From a virus: a DNA stretch of 64,000 bases. Shown here one piece after another: positions 35,784 to 44,240 of this stretch. The stretch is from positions 1-64,000 of IMG/VR virus record IMGVR_UViG_3300029258_003221. One strand, given 5' to 3'. Within the stretch, counting starts at the first letter, position 1. Each line of letters begins with the position of its first letter. The notes beneath the pieces are model-generated. The model was given only the letters and a program-made list of their open reading frames with translations. It did not search any database and was not told where the DNA came from. A program made the position numbers and the translations under genes.

Positions 35784-35891
35784 TTAGAACCCTCCACTCA
35801 AAGTTTGATATTCGATGAACTGACTTCTTAAAGCTTCACTTGAGAGGCCAACCATTTCGATCTTTGGTCCTATTACTTTGTAACTTTCCAT
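35784..35891 (-). CDS. Very small ORF, second of an overlapping pair
   Basis: A 35-residue ORF (MESYKVIGPKIEMVGLSSEA...) preceded by AGGAAAGG and starting inside the end of the 36-residue ORF at 35873-35983. Read together the two ORFs look like halves of one short protein joined by a +1 or -1 shift. It fills most of the 35.7-36.05 kb gap. Low confidence as a separate gene. Confidence 0.4.
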   Translation of the reverse strand: MESYKVIGPKIEMVGLSSEALRSQFIEYQTLSGGF

Positions 35892-35983
35892 TCAATCGCC
35901 TTTCCTTTGTAAATTTCGAATGAATTTTTCAACGCTGAAGGATATGGACGCTTAGGGTCTTGTAAAATTCTTAAACGTATCAT
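35873..35983 (-). CDS. Very small basic ORF, first of an overlapping pair
   Basis: A 36-residue basic ORF (MIRLRILQDPKRPYPSALKN...) with gene-like codon use and no clear Shine-Dalgarno. It ends in TAA-TAG within the start region of the next small ORF. The pair may be a frameshifted or decayed gene, or two coupled small genes. Confidence 0.4.
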   Translation of the reverse strand: MIRLRILQDPKRPYPSALKNSFEIYKGKAIEWKVTK

Positions 35984-36051
35984 TAAAATCAAAAATCCAT
36001 TTTTTAGCTCATCTTTGTTGATGTCCATTTATCCTTTTAACCTCTTTAAAT

Positions 36052-36240
36052 TTATGAGCCTCTTGAGTTACGGGCGATCAAGTTATCGACCAAAAATTCA
36101 GCGATCTGACCGTTGTCCAACATCACTTTGTAATGTTCTTTGTCATCTATCCAACGGTCTAATACAATTGCATCATGTCGTTCTCTTGGTTCACTATGAG
36201 AGAATGCCACAACATGAGATTTGTCAGCAAATTTGAACAT
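36052..36240 (-). CDS. Small hypothetical protein
   Basis: A 62-residue mixed protein (MFKFADKSHVVAF, then HYKVMLDNGQIAEFLVDNL) with a likely SH3-like or small beta-barrel pattern. Its start shares one base with the stop of the upstream gene, so the two are coupled. The family is not recognised. Confidence 0.6.
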   Translation of the reverse strand: MFKFADKSHVVAFSHSEPRERHDAIVLDRWIDDKEHYKVMLDNGQIAEFLVDNLIARNSRGS

Positions 36241-36656
36241 TATTCAGCCATTTCTTGAATTTTAAAATTCAACACGTTTTTTCTTTTATACTCCTGAACG
36301 TCCTCGAATGTCATTCCTATGAATTTACCTAAAGGTATGTCGGTCTCCGTCTCAGGATCATCATACTGTAAAATCGATAACTCTAAGTCATCATAGGAAT
36401 ACGTTTCATTAGCTTCGTGATTGAGATTCTTGAATTCGTAAATCATGTTACGCTTCCATTCATCTCTGTTTGTGTTCCCATTCGTGTATGTTAAGATTAA
36501 ATCTGGAGCAGAATAAACATCGATTCTTGCCTTGTCATAGTGGCTTTCAGGCTCTTCATCAAAGAACTTAAGCAACACACGTTTGTTTGGATTGTCAACT
36601 TCCAATTTAGTGACAATCAACTGATTGTTTAGAATGTGTCTAACTGGATTACCCAT
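36240..36656 (-). CDS. Hypothetical protein
   Basis: A 138-residue acidic protein with beta-rich N-terminal sequence (NNQLIVTKLEVDNPNKRVLL) and a C-terminal GKFIGMTFEDVQEYKRKN. ATG 36656 (MGNPVRHI) is chosen because the longer reading to 36722 lies inside the preceding gene. The first eight bases overlap that gene. The family is not recognised. Confidence 0.6.
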   Translation of the reverse strand: MGNPVRHILNNQLIVTKLEVDNPNKRVLLKFFDEEPESHYDKARIDVYSAPDLILTYTNGNTNRDEWKRNMIYEFKNLNHEANETYSYDDLELSILQYDDPETETDIPLGKFIGMTFEDVQEYKRKNVLNFKIQEMAE

Positions 36657-36999
36657 TTTTCTCGGCCTCTTCAACGGCCATATGATACAAGCCTTCAAAC
36701 CAATTTGTGATCCCGTCGCCATTCACGACTTCACACAGATAAGTTTCCAGCTTTCCCGCTCGTCTCATCTTGTCTATCACATCATCACACCAAACATCGT
36801 GGTCATCATTTGCCTTTTCAAAAAGGTCAAGGTTGTCAGATGTATGATCCTCCGAGTATTGACATAGTTCTAGTAAGTCCAGCGTGTCTTCATGAACACT
36901 GAATTCTCTTAGGTCTTCACGCTCTTTGGTGGGATAAAGGATTACGTCAGCTTCTCCATCTTTGACCACAAATTCCCAGTATACTGTTACCTTAGACAT
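36649..36999 (-). CDS. Acidic hypothetical protein
   Basis: A 116-residue, strongly acidic protein (VHEDTLDLLELCQYSEDHTS, then DDHDVWCDDVIDKMR). ATG 36999 (MSKVTVYWEF) is chosen over 37035. It overlaps neighbours by eight bases at both ends, so it belongs to the chain of coupled small genes from 37.5 down to 36.05 kb. Acidic small phage proteins of this kind may mimic DNA; this is speculation. Confidence 0.6.
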   Translation of the reverse strand: MSKVTVYWEFVVKDGEADVILYPTKEREDLREFSVHEDTLDLLELCQYSEDHTSDNLDLFEKANDDHDVWCDDVIDKMRRAGKLETYLCEVVNGDGITNWFEGLYHMAVEEAEKNG

Positions 37000-37150
37000 C
37001 TTTGTTTTCCTTGTTTTGTTCTTTTTTGCTGTCATCTAACAAGATCAACAAATCTCTGATTGACACAACTGCTGAAGCGTTCATCTTCTTAGCCAATTCG
37101 GGGTGATTCATGTCATCAGGGATATTTTCTAGTTTGTCTTTGATATCCAC
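36992..37150 (-). CDS. Small helical hypothetical protein
   Basis: A 52-residue protein starting at GTG 37150, eight bases after AAGGAG. A TTG at 37174 would lengthen it without a ribosome site. The core VVSIRDLLILLDDSKKEQN is one amphipathic helix, followed by a Lys/Glu tail. Its stop overlaps the next start by eight bases. Confidence 0.5.
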   Translation of the reverse strand: MDIKDKLENIPDDMNHPELAKKMNASAVVSIRDLLILLDDSKKEQNKENKDV

Positions 37151-37219
37151 TCCTTGAACTCCTTTTCGTCGCAAACATCGGCCTTAGACAAGTTCTCAGG
37201 GCCGGGCATTGGACGCAGG

Positions 37220-37513
37220 TTAAAAAAGATAAGAGATGTACTTGAAAAGCACAATGATGGCAGAGGGAAGACCTACGAAAAGACAAATGTTTTTTGTCAA
37301 TTCTATGAGGCTTATTTTTTTCAATCCCTTTTCTTGAATTTGAAACTCATAGACCCCATGATCTCGGCGTAATGAATGAAACCATCCTTCTCCTGTACCA
37401 CTCCATTGTTCATGTTGTTGCCGGGTGATTCCTAGTTCTTCTAACGTTGTAATCAACCGATTATTGCCTTGATTTTTTCTCATCTTCCACAAAGCTCTAT
37501 GTAAATCAAACAC
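37220..37513 (-). CDS. Small protein with C-terminal membrane helix
   Basis: A 97-residue protein starting at GTG 37513 with AAGGTG eight bases upstream, directly after the stop of the homing endonuclease gene. The first 70 residues are basic (LWKMRKNQGNNRLITTLEEL). The end is hydrophobic (ICLFVGLPSAIIVLFKYISYLF), giving one tail-anchor helix. It may be a passenger of the endonuclease gene. The function is unknown. Confidence 0.5.
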   Translation of the reverse strand: MFDLHRALWKMRKNQGNNRLITTLEELGITRQQHEQWSGTGEGWFHSLRRDHGVYEFQIQEKGLKKISLIELTKNICLFVGLPSAIIVLFKYISYLF

Positions 37514-38623
37514 TTATTTCACCTTTGCCGCCTTTCTACGGCACTCTTTGCACCGGGTAGCATAGCCATCGCTCTTAGAACTGTCTACCCCAAACTCTTC
37601 GAACAACTTCACGTCCTTGCATCCATTGCACAACTTCTTACCCTCGGCAGCATAGGGATTTACCTTCTTCCTCTTAGACCTCTTTCCAGCAATGGAGCCT
37701 CCCTCACGCTCACAGATGTAACGACCATTTCGGGCAATGTTCTTCTCGTGGGTCTTCCTGAGAACCGTGTGAGTCTCATTACAAAAATTGCATTCGACTT
37801 CGACAGTGTCTTTGGCAATCTTCTCGTCGTAATGCTTCTTGGCTTTCTTACGATTTAGCTCTTTTCTGTGCTCCACATAATCTACTCCATGGAGTTTACT
37901 CATTTCCTCATCAGCCCATTTGGTTGCTTCTCTGTCATTTTCAAAGCCAAGTTCGGCCTCAGACCATATCTCAAAATCGTAACCATTTCGATCAGCATAA
38001 GTCATGTTATCCATGATTTGAATTTGAACTTTGTGTGACTGAAGCATTCGTTTGGGTTTTACTTCTACCAACTTTGACTCATTGATCAAGAAGTCAGCAC
38101 TTCGATCACGTCCGTCAATTTTGAATCCAATTTGAACTTCGTATGTTTTCACACTGTCGTCTGCTTCTAGCAACAATATGGCCTTGAGTTCATAGGATGA
38201 TTGGAACGGGAAGGTTTTTCCCATTTTCTTTGATTGGTAAACACCTCTTCTGCGGGTGGGCTCAAAGTCATTGTTCCTATGACGTTTTGTTGTCAATCCT
38301 GCAAGGTATTTCTTCAAACGCTTGCCTTCAGGCGTGGCCCACTTTTTGTTAGCTGAATCACGCATTTTCTGTTTTGTTGCTTTGGACCTTTTGTAGCTGG
38401 TCGCTTCGGCAATGCGTTGGCGTCCCTCTTCAGTGTACACACGAGTGGGGATAGCATTTGCTGTGGCACACTTCTGGCAGATGTATTTGCCGTTCTTTTG
38501 GATGTTCTCTTTGGCCTTGAATTTACCGGGATGCTTTGTTGTGCCACATTGTTCGCAATCTATGGAAATGTGATCTTTGGCTCGAACCCCTGCATAGATT
38601 TGCTCAAACTCTTTTACATTCAT
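37514..38623 (-). CDS. Homing endonuclease with Cys-rich modules and TnsA/PD-(D/E)XK-like core
   Basis: A 369-residue protein. Two related Cys modules (DCEQCGTTKHPGKFKAKENI near the N-terminus and ECNFCNETHTV later) share a K-x-N-I-x-(K/R)-NG(K/R)YIC pattern. A NUMOD3-like basic segment follows (SKATKQKMRDSANKKWATPE). The core SSYELKAILLLEADDSVKTY, then SADFLINESKLVEVKPKRM, has the E ... D ... E-x-K order of TnsA-like and EDxHD-type nucleases. A last C-NGCKDVK ... C-KEC finger ends the protein. It sits next to the capsid gene, a typical homing site. AAGGAG precedes ATG 38623. Confidence 0.72.
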   Translation of the reverse strand: MNVKEFEQIYAGVRAKDHISIDCEQCGTTKHPGKFKAKENIQKNGKYICQKCATANAIPTRVYTEEGRQRIAEATSYKRSKATKQKMRDSANKKWATPEGKRLKKYLAGLTTKRHRNNDFEPTRRRGVYQSKKMGKTFPFQSSYELKAILLLEADDSVKTYEVQIGFKIDGRDRSADFLINESKLVEVKPKRMLQSHKVQIQIMDNMTYADRNGYDFEIWSEAELGFENDREATKWADEEMSKLHGVDYVEHRKELNRKKAKKHYDEKIAKDTVEVECNFCNETHTVLRKTHEKNIARNGRYICEREGGSIAGKRSKRKKVNPYAAEGKKLCNGCKDVKLFEEFGVDSSKSDGYATRCKECRRKAAKVK

Positions 38624-38703
38624 AGCTTTCTCCTTAATCTCTAACATCGGAGAATAGCAGAAATACTTGAGTGAATCAAGTCCCTTTACAAGTTTTTTGC
38701 CAA

Positions 38704-38734
38704 AACAAAAAGCCTCACCATTTCTGGTGAGGCT
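38704..38734 (-). terminator. Rho-independent terminator of the capsid gene
   Basis: A 10-bp perfect stem (38711-38720 with 38725-38734, AGCCTCACCA / TGGTGAGGCT) with loop TTTC is followed on the minus strand by a U run. It lies 31 bases after the stop of the major capsid gene and separates it from the homing endonuclease gene. Confidence 0.88.
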
Positions 38735-38765
38735 CTTGTTCGTTTCAGTTGCTAAGCAGCTAAGC

Positions 38766-40205
38766 TTAGATGATGAAATTCGCCACGCTCATGCGGGCAT
38801 AGAACTTCGATCCTTCCCTTAACAACTTTTTTCCATACCGAGTCAAGATTCCCTTACGAGGGCAGAAGCTCTCAGGATCAAGCACTACGGGTGTTTGTGT
38901 CAGTGGCACGTAGGGACAGTAGAAATATCCCGAGTCCATGTAAGAATCACCTTTGTATCCCATGAGGATTTGACCTTGTGGGAACAGAGGGTCTTTGTAG
39001 AGACGCCATCTGTTGTTGATCGTACCAACATACTGAATACCAAGACTTGAAGTGAAGGTTTCAGAAGGTGCAGGTGCGAAACCAGCAGTAGCAGTTTCGA
39101 AGATAGAAGCAACTTCAGGGCTTGTGACAAGCCAGTTACATCCGCCTCTGAGCGTCTTACGGTGAACGACGTTAGAGACTTCGACAACCTTGATGTACAG
39201 GGCTTCGTACTTCTCTTTGATAGTGTCACCGAGTGCTGTATTGAAGTCCCAAACAGCGACAGTACCGGCGTTGTTACGCAGGTCAGTCAGAACCTCACGG
39301 TCGATCTCAAGATTGATTTCCTGAGCGAGGACAGCAGTCAATTCTGCCTCTGCATCAAGGTTGTGCTGAGATCGGAGGTCTTGCTGAGCTTCATAAGACC
39401 AGACAGCTTTGAGCTTACGGGTCTTAGCAGCAATTTCTTCAGATTCGACAACCAGATTAACTTCTGGGAGGTCTTGGTTGCATTCCATGTTGTATTCGTA
39501 AGAAACAACAGCGTGGTTTTCACCGGGATCACCGTCCCAAGTGAAGGTCATTTCGCCCGTGGTCAGGTCAATCGATCCGCTTGTAACAGCAGGAGAAGGA
39601 GCAGATCCAACGTTGGAGAAAGTGAAGGTTCCAGCTTCAGACACAACAAATGTCTGGATAGCGGTTGATCCATCATAGATGGTACCAGTGAGAGTACCAG
39701 CAAGGATAGGAGTGTGCTCAAGAGCACCGAAGGTGGAGGTTGTATCGCCACCGGCATCCGTTGTGGTAGTTTCATTCTGCACGAACTGATGCGTGTAGTA
39801 GATTTCCAAGTTTCCATCACCGGAAGCCAACTGCTGGAGTGATGTGCTGTCATCCGATGGGAATCCAGCGTTCAGATCAGCACCTCTCATGGCACCTTTG
39901 TTGCTGGAGTAGCGGAATCGCAGGTAGTACACCAAACCAGTTGGGCCGAGCAATGGTTGCACGGAAACAACTTTGTTTGCGATCAGTTGTGGGTAAATTC
40001 TTCGCACAAGCGGAATAGAAATTCGCTTGAACTGAGCGATGTCACCTGTGTCGGTCATGGTCTCATTGATGAGACGCTGGTTTTCCAGAAGCACAGCGGC
40101 TGTGGAACGTTCAAACCGATCAGAAATGCCATCCAGCATCTGAGTTCGACCCCATTTGGCTTCGATCTTAGCTGCTTCGTTTAGATATTGAGCATTTGCA
40201 TTCAT
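38766..40205 (-). CDS. Major capsid protein, T4 gp23-like
   Basis: A 479-residue protein that aligns from memory with T4 gp23 at several blocks: LVRRIYPQLIANKVVSVQPL with LGPTG (residues 67-90), and TRKLKAVWSYEAQQDLRSQH followed by DAEAEL (262-289), which is one of the most conserved gp23 segments. YFYCPYVPLTQTPV near the end is also gp23-like. Between them, residues about 166-242 form a beta-rich segment (TFVVSEAGTFTFSNVGSAP) not present in T4 gp23 at this place, probably a surface-exposed Ig-like insertion. It has its own terminator (38704), fitting very high late expression. It follows scaffold and protease genes in T4 order. Confidence 0.9.
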   Translation of the reverse strand: MNANAQYLNEAAKIEAKWGRTQMLDGISDRFERSTAAVLLENQRLINETMTDTGDIAQFKRISIPLVRRIYPQLIANKVVSVQPLLGPTGLVYYLRFRYSSNKGAMRGADLNAGFPSDDSTSLQQLASGDGNLEIYYTHQFVQNETTTTDAGGDTTSTFGALEHTPILAGTLTGTIYDGSTAIQTFVVSEAGTFTFSNVGSAPSPAVTSGSIDLTTGEMTFTWDGDPGENHAVVSYEYNMECNQDLPEVNLVVESEEIAAKTRKLKAVWSYEAQQDLRSQHNLDAEAELTAVLAQEINLEIDREVLTDLRNNAGTVAVWDFNTALGDTIKEKYEALYIKVVEVSNVVHRKTLRGGCNWLVTSPEVASIFETATAGFAPAPSETFTSSLGIQYVGTINNRWRLYKDPLFPQGQILMGYKGDSYMDSGYFYCPYVPLTQTPVVLDPESFCPRKGILTRYGKKLLREGSKFYARMSVANFII

Positions 40206-40239
40206 TATTGAATCCTCTTTCGTTATTGTTTGTTAGAGT

Positions 40240-41148
40240 TTATTTCTCTTCAGGGGTTACACCTGAGAGGAAAAGAAGGTCGTTCATTTGATCATTTTCC
40301 ATGAGAACGTCTTCTTTCGGTTGTTTGTTATCAGCTTGTGGATTGTTGAATTCAGAAATAATCTGATCGCCATCCGCCACTCTATGTCCACGCCCGCTTG
40401 CTTTCTTTGCACTTTCCGCTCTTTCTTTTCTTTCGGTTTTCACTGATTCAGTGATCATATTTTGCTGTTCTTTAACAGCTTCGTTCAACTTGTTGTTATG
40501 CATAGTCAAACGAGTGTTCTTAGACTCAAGAACTCTCAGGTTAGCTTTAAGGTCATCGATTTGACGCTGTGACTCTTCCAGCTTAGCTGAGGTGACAGAA
40601 GAGTAATCTTCGTCAGAGAGTCGATCAGCGACGATATCGGTGATCTTGTCAAAAGCGACCTTATGTTCAAGAGTGCGAGGATCGTTGAGAACGTCACGCT
40701 TAGCGTGTTCATAGATTTCAGCGTTCTGCAACTGAAGGAACTGATCGACTTTATCGACCATGAAGTCCTTCATATCCTTGAGTTTATTATCAAATTCTTT
40801 GTAGAGTTCGACTTCGATGTTTTCTTTGTCGCCCTTAGCTTCTTCGATCATTTTGTAAGCTTCTTCGAACTGTTCTTCCATGTGGTTTTCAAATTCCTCA
40901 CGTTGCAGTTCCAGACGCTTCTGGAGATCGTCGATGATGGCAAAGGCTTGCTGATAACCGGCTTCACGAGATTCTTCAATCTCCTTCTTTTCGGTTTCGA
41001 GCTGCTCATAGGCTTCGTTCAACTTTGCGTTGTACTCTTCTTCGAGCTTAGCATTGGACTCTGTCATCATGTCTGCGACAGCCTTGGCAACATCTTCCAC
41101 CTGATCTTCTGGGATCAGTTTATTGAGTGCTTCTGTTAATTTATCCAT
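40240..41148 (-). CDS. Prohead scaffolding core protein, T4 gp22-like
   Basis: A 302-residue, highly charged protein that is almost entirely coiled coil (KLEEEYNAKLNEAYEQLETE onward) with an acidic, disordered C-terminal region. Position between the prohead protease and the major capsid protein, length and composition match gp22, the scaffold that is later digested by the protease. Many Glu-rich sites suitable for the protease are visible. Sequence identity to T4 cannot be judged here. Confidence 0.85.
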   Translation of the reverse strand: MDKLTEALNKLIPEDQVEDVAKAVADMMTESNAKLEEEYNAKLNEAYEQLETEKKEIEESREAGYQQAFAIIDDLQKRLELQREEFENHMEEQFEEAYKMIEEAKGDKENIEVELYKEFDNKLKDMKDFMVDKVDQFLQLQNAEIYEHAKRDVLNDPRTLEHKVAFDKITDIVADRLSDEDYSSVTSAKLEESQRQIDDLKANLRVLESKNTRLTMHNNKLNEAVKEQQNMITESVKTERKERAESAKKASGRGHRVADGDQIISEFNNPQADNKQPKEDVLMENDQMNDLLFLSGVTPEEK

Positions 41149-41149
41149 G

Positions 41150-41875
41150 TTAGATTAACCCCGACTTTATGGTTTCTGTTTGAGACTTCACAATACCGCC
41201 CAAGCAAGCTATGAGTGCCTCTTTGCTCACATTATTGGTATGTATGTTTGAGTCCTCATTTTTGAGATGAGAATTATTAGATTCCGATTCTTTTTCGATA
41301 ACAATTCCCCGAGAATTGTCTTCGTGTGCTTCATTCCTTGACTTTCGTGTAGTAGTATGTGGTCCAACAACTTTTTGCTGGAAGGCAGCAAAAGTAGAAG
41401 GGTCAGCAACAGCGTCGAAGGTGATAAGTTTATAGCTTTCACCAATAACGAGGATGCCATCTTCGTTTGTTGATCCATTACCAACTCCTCTTGAGGAGAT
41501 GCCGACCTTAACACCATCATTAATGAGTGCTTGAAGCACTCTTCCATTAGGTGTACTTAGGATTTCGCCTTCTCCCATGAGTACATTTCCTTCCCACCAT
41601 AATCTTGTGATAACGTGGGAAGCATCAGCAAAGTGAATAATACTATCTGAAGGGTGATCAAGTTCACCCAGCAGGCGTCGTTCAGCAATTGCTTCCTGTA
41701 AACGTTGCATGTTTTCATCCAAGACGTTGTATGGATACATGCGTTTGTTTTTGTTAACTGCTTCGGCTTCTTGAAATTTACCTCGGAACCTTACTCGTCC
41801 TGAATCACCAGCACTTTCGCAAAGTTCCAAGTTAAATCCTGAATCGTTACAGCTATCAATGAACATAGATTCCAT
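41150..41875 (-). CDS. Prohead maturation protease, T4 gp21-like (peptidase U9)
   Basis: A 241-residue serine protease of the herpes-protease-like prohead group. The family marks NKRMYPYNVL (substrate-binding start), GELDHP (catalytic His74) and VGISSRGVG (catalytic Ser127 or 128) are in order with usual spacing. It cleaves scaffold and capsid precursors during head maturation. The C-terminal 60 residues are polar and probably a self-cleaved tail. It lies one base beyond the scaffold gene start and 13 bases after the preceding gene stop. Confidence 0.92.
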   Translation of the reverse strand: MESMFIDSCNDSGFNLELCESAGDSGRVRFRGKFQEAEAVNKNKRMYPYNVLDENMQRLQEAIAERRLLGELDHPSDSIIHFADASHVITRLWWEGNVLMGEGEILSTPNGRVLQALINDGVKVGISSRGVGNGSTNEDGILVIGESYKLITFDAVADPSTFAAFQQKVVGPHTTTRKSRNEAHEDNSRGIVIEKESESNNSHLKNEDSNIHTNNVSKEALIACLGGIVKSQTETIKSGLI

Positions 41876-41888
41876 TATTTGCTGCTCC

Positions 41889-43745
41889 TTACTTGTTGAC
41901 TACGAGGTCTTTGTTGTCGATGGTTGCCTTGTGGCCCTTGCCACCGACGCCACCTGCTTCTTTAGGAACATATGGGTTTTGCAGTGCTGGCCATGTGTCA
42001 GAAGACTGCCATGATCCGTGGTGCTGTCCAAATGTGTCCTTATCAACGCCCTTTTCTCCCTTCATGGTGTAATCACCGAATGGAGAAGGAACGTAAGGGT
42101 TTTTCAAGCTTGGGAACGTTTCTTTAGAAGTGTTACCCCAGCTTCTGCCTCTCATTTCATCAGCGTGGCTACCTTTGTAGTTCATGCTGTCCTGTCCGAT
42201 GGCTGGTGCAGCGTCACCCCAGTTTCCTGAGAAGTCACTCGAAGGTTTGTAAGAGTGCTTAGCTTTCTTAGCCATATCTGGGTGATCTCCACTCACGGTA
42301 ACGTGAGCATTGTTAGAGACGCTCCAGACGCCTGTTTCCAGATTGGTTTCTACAAGGCTCTTAGACCAAGAAGCAACCTCTTCAGCCAATTCAAGTTCTG
42401 GCTTAGCTTGGTTATTGAGAACAGCAGCGAGATCATTAAGATAGCTTGCCGTTTCGTTCTTGAGAGCGGTATCGCCACGTCGGTCAGCTTTCTTGTAAAT
42501 CTTCTCAAGAGACTCATAGAGATCAGAGAAGACTTTTCTTTCCAGACCGAATCTTTCATCGATAGCTGGGTAGAAGCTTTCAACAACGTGCTGGAAGTAC
42601 AGGTAGTGATCAGCATTATCTTCTTCCAACTTAGGAGCAGAAGCCAAATGCAGAATTTGTTGTACTCGTTCTGTGTGAGCATCATGTGCGGTTCTCAGAA
42701 TGCCTTCGGCCATGAAGGCACATGTGTTATCGTCATAGTTCTTTTCACCAGCGATTCTAAGAGATTCGCCAATAATTTTTGCCAGTTCAGTTTGAGTGAC
42801 ATAAAGAACATTTGGAAATGCTCCGACAATATTTTCGAGGACTTCTTGCAGTGCCTCATTATCAGAAACATTATTTTGTCGTTTGAGATCAACACAAGCT
42901 CGACAGAAGTTTTGGTTCTCACAGAGCGAAGAAGCACCATCACGCAGAACTTTGACGTTATGGTTCAGGGTCTTCCAGTTGAAGTTCAGGACTTTGCCTT
43001 CGTTTCGAACTTTTCTTGTAGGAACTTTAAGTTGTGTAACATTTCCATTTTCATCAGTTTTGGAAACTGATTCAGCCAGAGCTGGTCCAAGTCTCATGTA
43101 CTGAACGTAATCGAGAACATTTTCAGCTACTGTGTAGCATTCAGCGATTTCATTGCCAGCAGCTTTTTCACGACGGATAAGAGCATCTTTCTTATCATCG
43201 TCTTGTTTTTCCTGACTTGGTGATTTTTTATCTTTGTTATGTTCTTCTTCAGATTTCTCTGAGAAGGTTTTGTGATCATGACTGAATGTGTCATCATCTT
43301 TTTTGGGCTCATGATCGATAGCTTTGTATCCGCCCTTTTTGCTATCGGGAACAATTCGCTTTGTTGCTTCCTGCCAATTGAACAGCCCCATGTAGTTTTC
43401 GAGCAGGGATGTTGCTTTGGTGGTATTGTCAACAAGCAAAGCGTCGATCATTTCCGACAGAGTTGACTTCATTTTGTTCTTCTTAGAATCATGATCGACG
43501 ATCAGTTCTTCAATTCCTGAAAAAGTGATATCGTCGTCTTTGACTTCGTATCCTGCGTGAACGTAGGTGCCATCGAGTGTTTCGAACAGTGCCGTTGATT
43601 CATTGAAGCAACGAAGCTTGAGATGGTCTTTTTGTAATGCTTTTGACAGAAGTTCTTCTGCTTCTCGAAGTTCAACTTCAGAGTTCGTAATAGAACCTTT
43701 AGTGATCGAGTCGAAGTCTTCCTGCTTGATGAGATGTCGCCTCAT
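41889..43745 (-). CDS. Large head-module protein of unknown function
   Basis: A 618-residue charged protein encoded between the portal-side genes and the prohead protease, first in the capsid transcript. The N-terminal 110 residues are helical and acidic, residues 130-190 very charged and likely disordered (DDDTFSHDHKTFSEKSEEEH), the middle helical, and the last 110 residues repeat a Trp/Pro pattern (WPALQNPYVPKEAGG versus FPSLKNPYVPSPFGD). It occupies the place of T4 gp67/gp68 and may be an internal head protein or part of the prohead core; this rests on position only. A T4-type late promoter lies 89 bases upstream. Confidence 0.72.
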   Translation of the reverse strand: MRRHLIKQEDFDSITKGSITNSEVELREAEELLSKALQKDHLKLRCFNESTALFETLDGTYVHAGYEVKDDDITFSGIEELIVDHDSKKNKMKSTLSEMIDALLVDNTTKATSLLENYMGLFNWQEATKRIVPDSKKGGYKAIDHEPKKDDDTFSHDHKTFSEKSEEEHNKDKKSPSQEKQDDDKKDALIRREKAAGNEIAECYTVAENVLDYVQYMRLGPALAESVSKTDENGNVTQLKVPTRKVRNEGKVLNFNWKTLNHNVKVLRDGASSLCENQNFCRACVDLKRQNNVSDNEALQEVLENIVGAFPNVLYVTQTELAKIIGESLRIAGEKNYDDNTCAFMAEGILRTAHDAHTERVQQILHLASAPKLEEDNADHYLYFQHVVESFYPAIDERFGLERKVFSDLYESLEKIYKKADRRGDTALKNETASYLNDLAAVLNNQAKPELELAEEVASWSKSLVETNLETGVWSVSNNAHVTVSGDHPDMAKKAKHSYKPSSDFSGNWGDAAPAIGQDSMNYKGSHADEMRGRSWGNTSKETFPSLKNPYVPSPFGDYTMKGEKGVDKDTFGQHHGSWQSSDTWPALQNPYVPKEAGGVGGKGHKATIDNKDLVVNK

Positions 43746-43833
43746 ATTTATAAACTCCTCAACTTAGATTGGTCGCTTCCAAAGTGTTAGGCACGTTTTT
43801 GTTCCAACTTAGCATAAATAGCCAGTGCCTACT

Positions 43834-43841
43834 TATTTATA
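43834..43841 (-). promoter_or_regulatory. T4-type late promoter box TATAAATA
   Basis: The minus strand reads TATAAATA exactly, the T4 late -10 consensus recognised by a gp55-like sigma factor. It is located 89-96 bases upstream of the first gene of the capsid operon (start 43745). No -35 element is expected for this class. A near match CATAAATA lies nearby on the plus strand (43813-43820) and could serve the divergent gene at 43887. Confidence 0.65.
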
Positions 43842-43886
43842 TGGTATGCACCAAGCTCTAATTTTTGATAAGGAAACAGGTTTATA

Positions 43887-44240
43887 ATGCGGACATTTGC
43901 AGCTTACGCCCAAGAACGAGGTCTTAGAGAAGACATTGACGACATCCAAAACCCTGCTGATGGCTTCAAGCTTAATAGGGATGAAGACATGGGACAGGAT
44001 TATGACCATACTTTGACCGAGCTTATCAAAGCGGTTATGACTAAGTATGAACAGGAAACTATGCAGTTTTTACACGGTATTGCAGACCGTGGAGATCAGG
44101 AGGTTGCTGATCTTCTTAGAAAGCTTGACAAAGAGCACAAGCCATCTGAGCTTGAAGAGCCTCGGCACCCCACAGATATAGACAATGAGGTTATTCCACC
44201 TATTGCTGACACGGGTCATTCTGAAACAGGCGGGGACTAA
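43887..44240 (+). CDS. Acidic hypothetical protein
   Basis: A 117-residue acidic protein with a helical first half (DHTLTELIKAVMTKYEQETM) and a Pro/Glu/Asp-rich, probably disordered tail. GATAAGGAAA lies upstream of ATG 43887. It is divergent from the capsid operon and convergent to the gene ending at 44241, with no gap between them. The family is not recognised. Confidence 0.65.
   Translation: MRTFAAYAQERGLREDIDDIQNPADGFKLNRDEDMGQDYDHTLTELIKAVMTKYEQETMQFLHGIADRGDQEVADLLRKLDKEHKPSELEEPRHPTDIDNEVIPPIADTGHSETGGD

Noticed and set aside
40663-41139. Plus-strand ORF (158 codons) with many Phe and Leu
   Set aside because: It is the antisense of the coiled-coil scaffold gene; the hydrophobicity is a by-product of Glu/Lys codons.
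42255-43070. Long plus-strand ORF (271 codons) antisense to the head-module gene
   Set aside because: No ribosome site, Phe/Ser-rich composition typical of the antisense of an acidic helical gene, and complete overlap with a well-supported gene.
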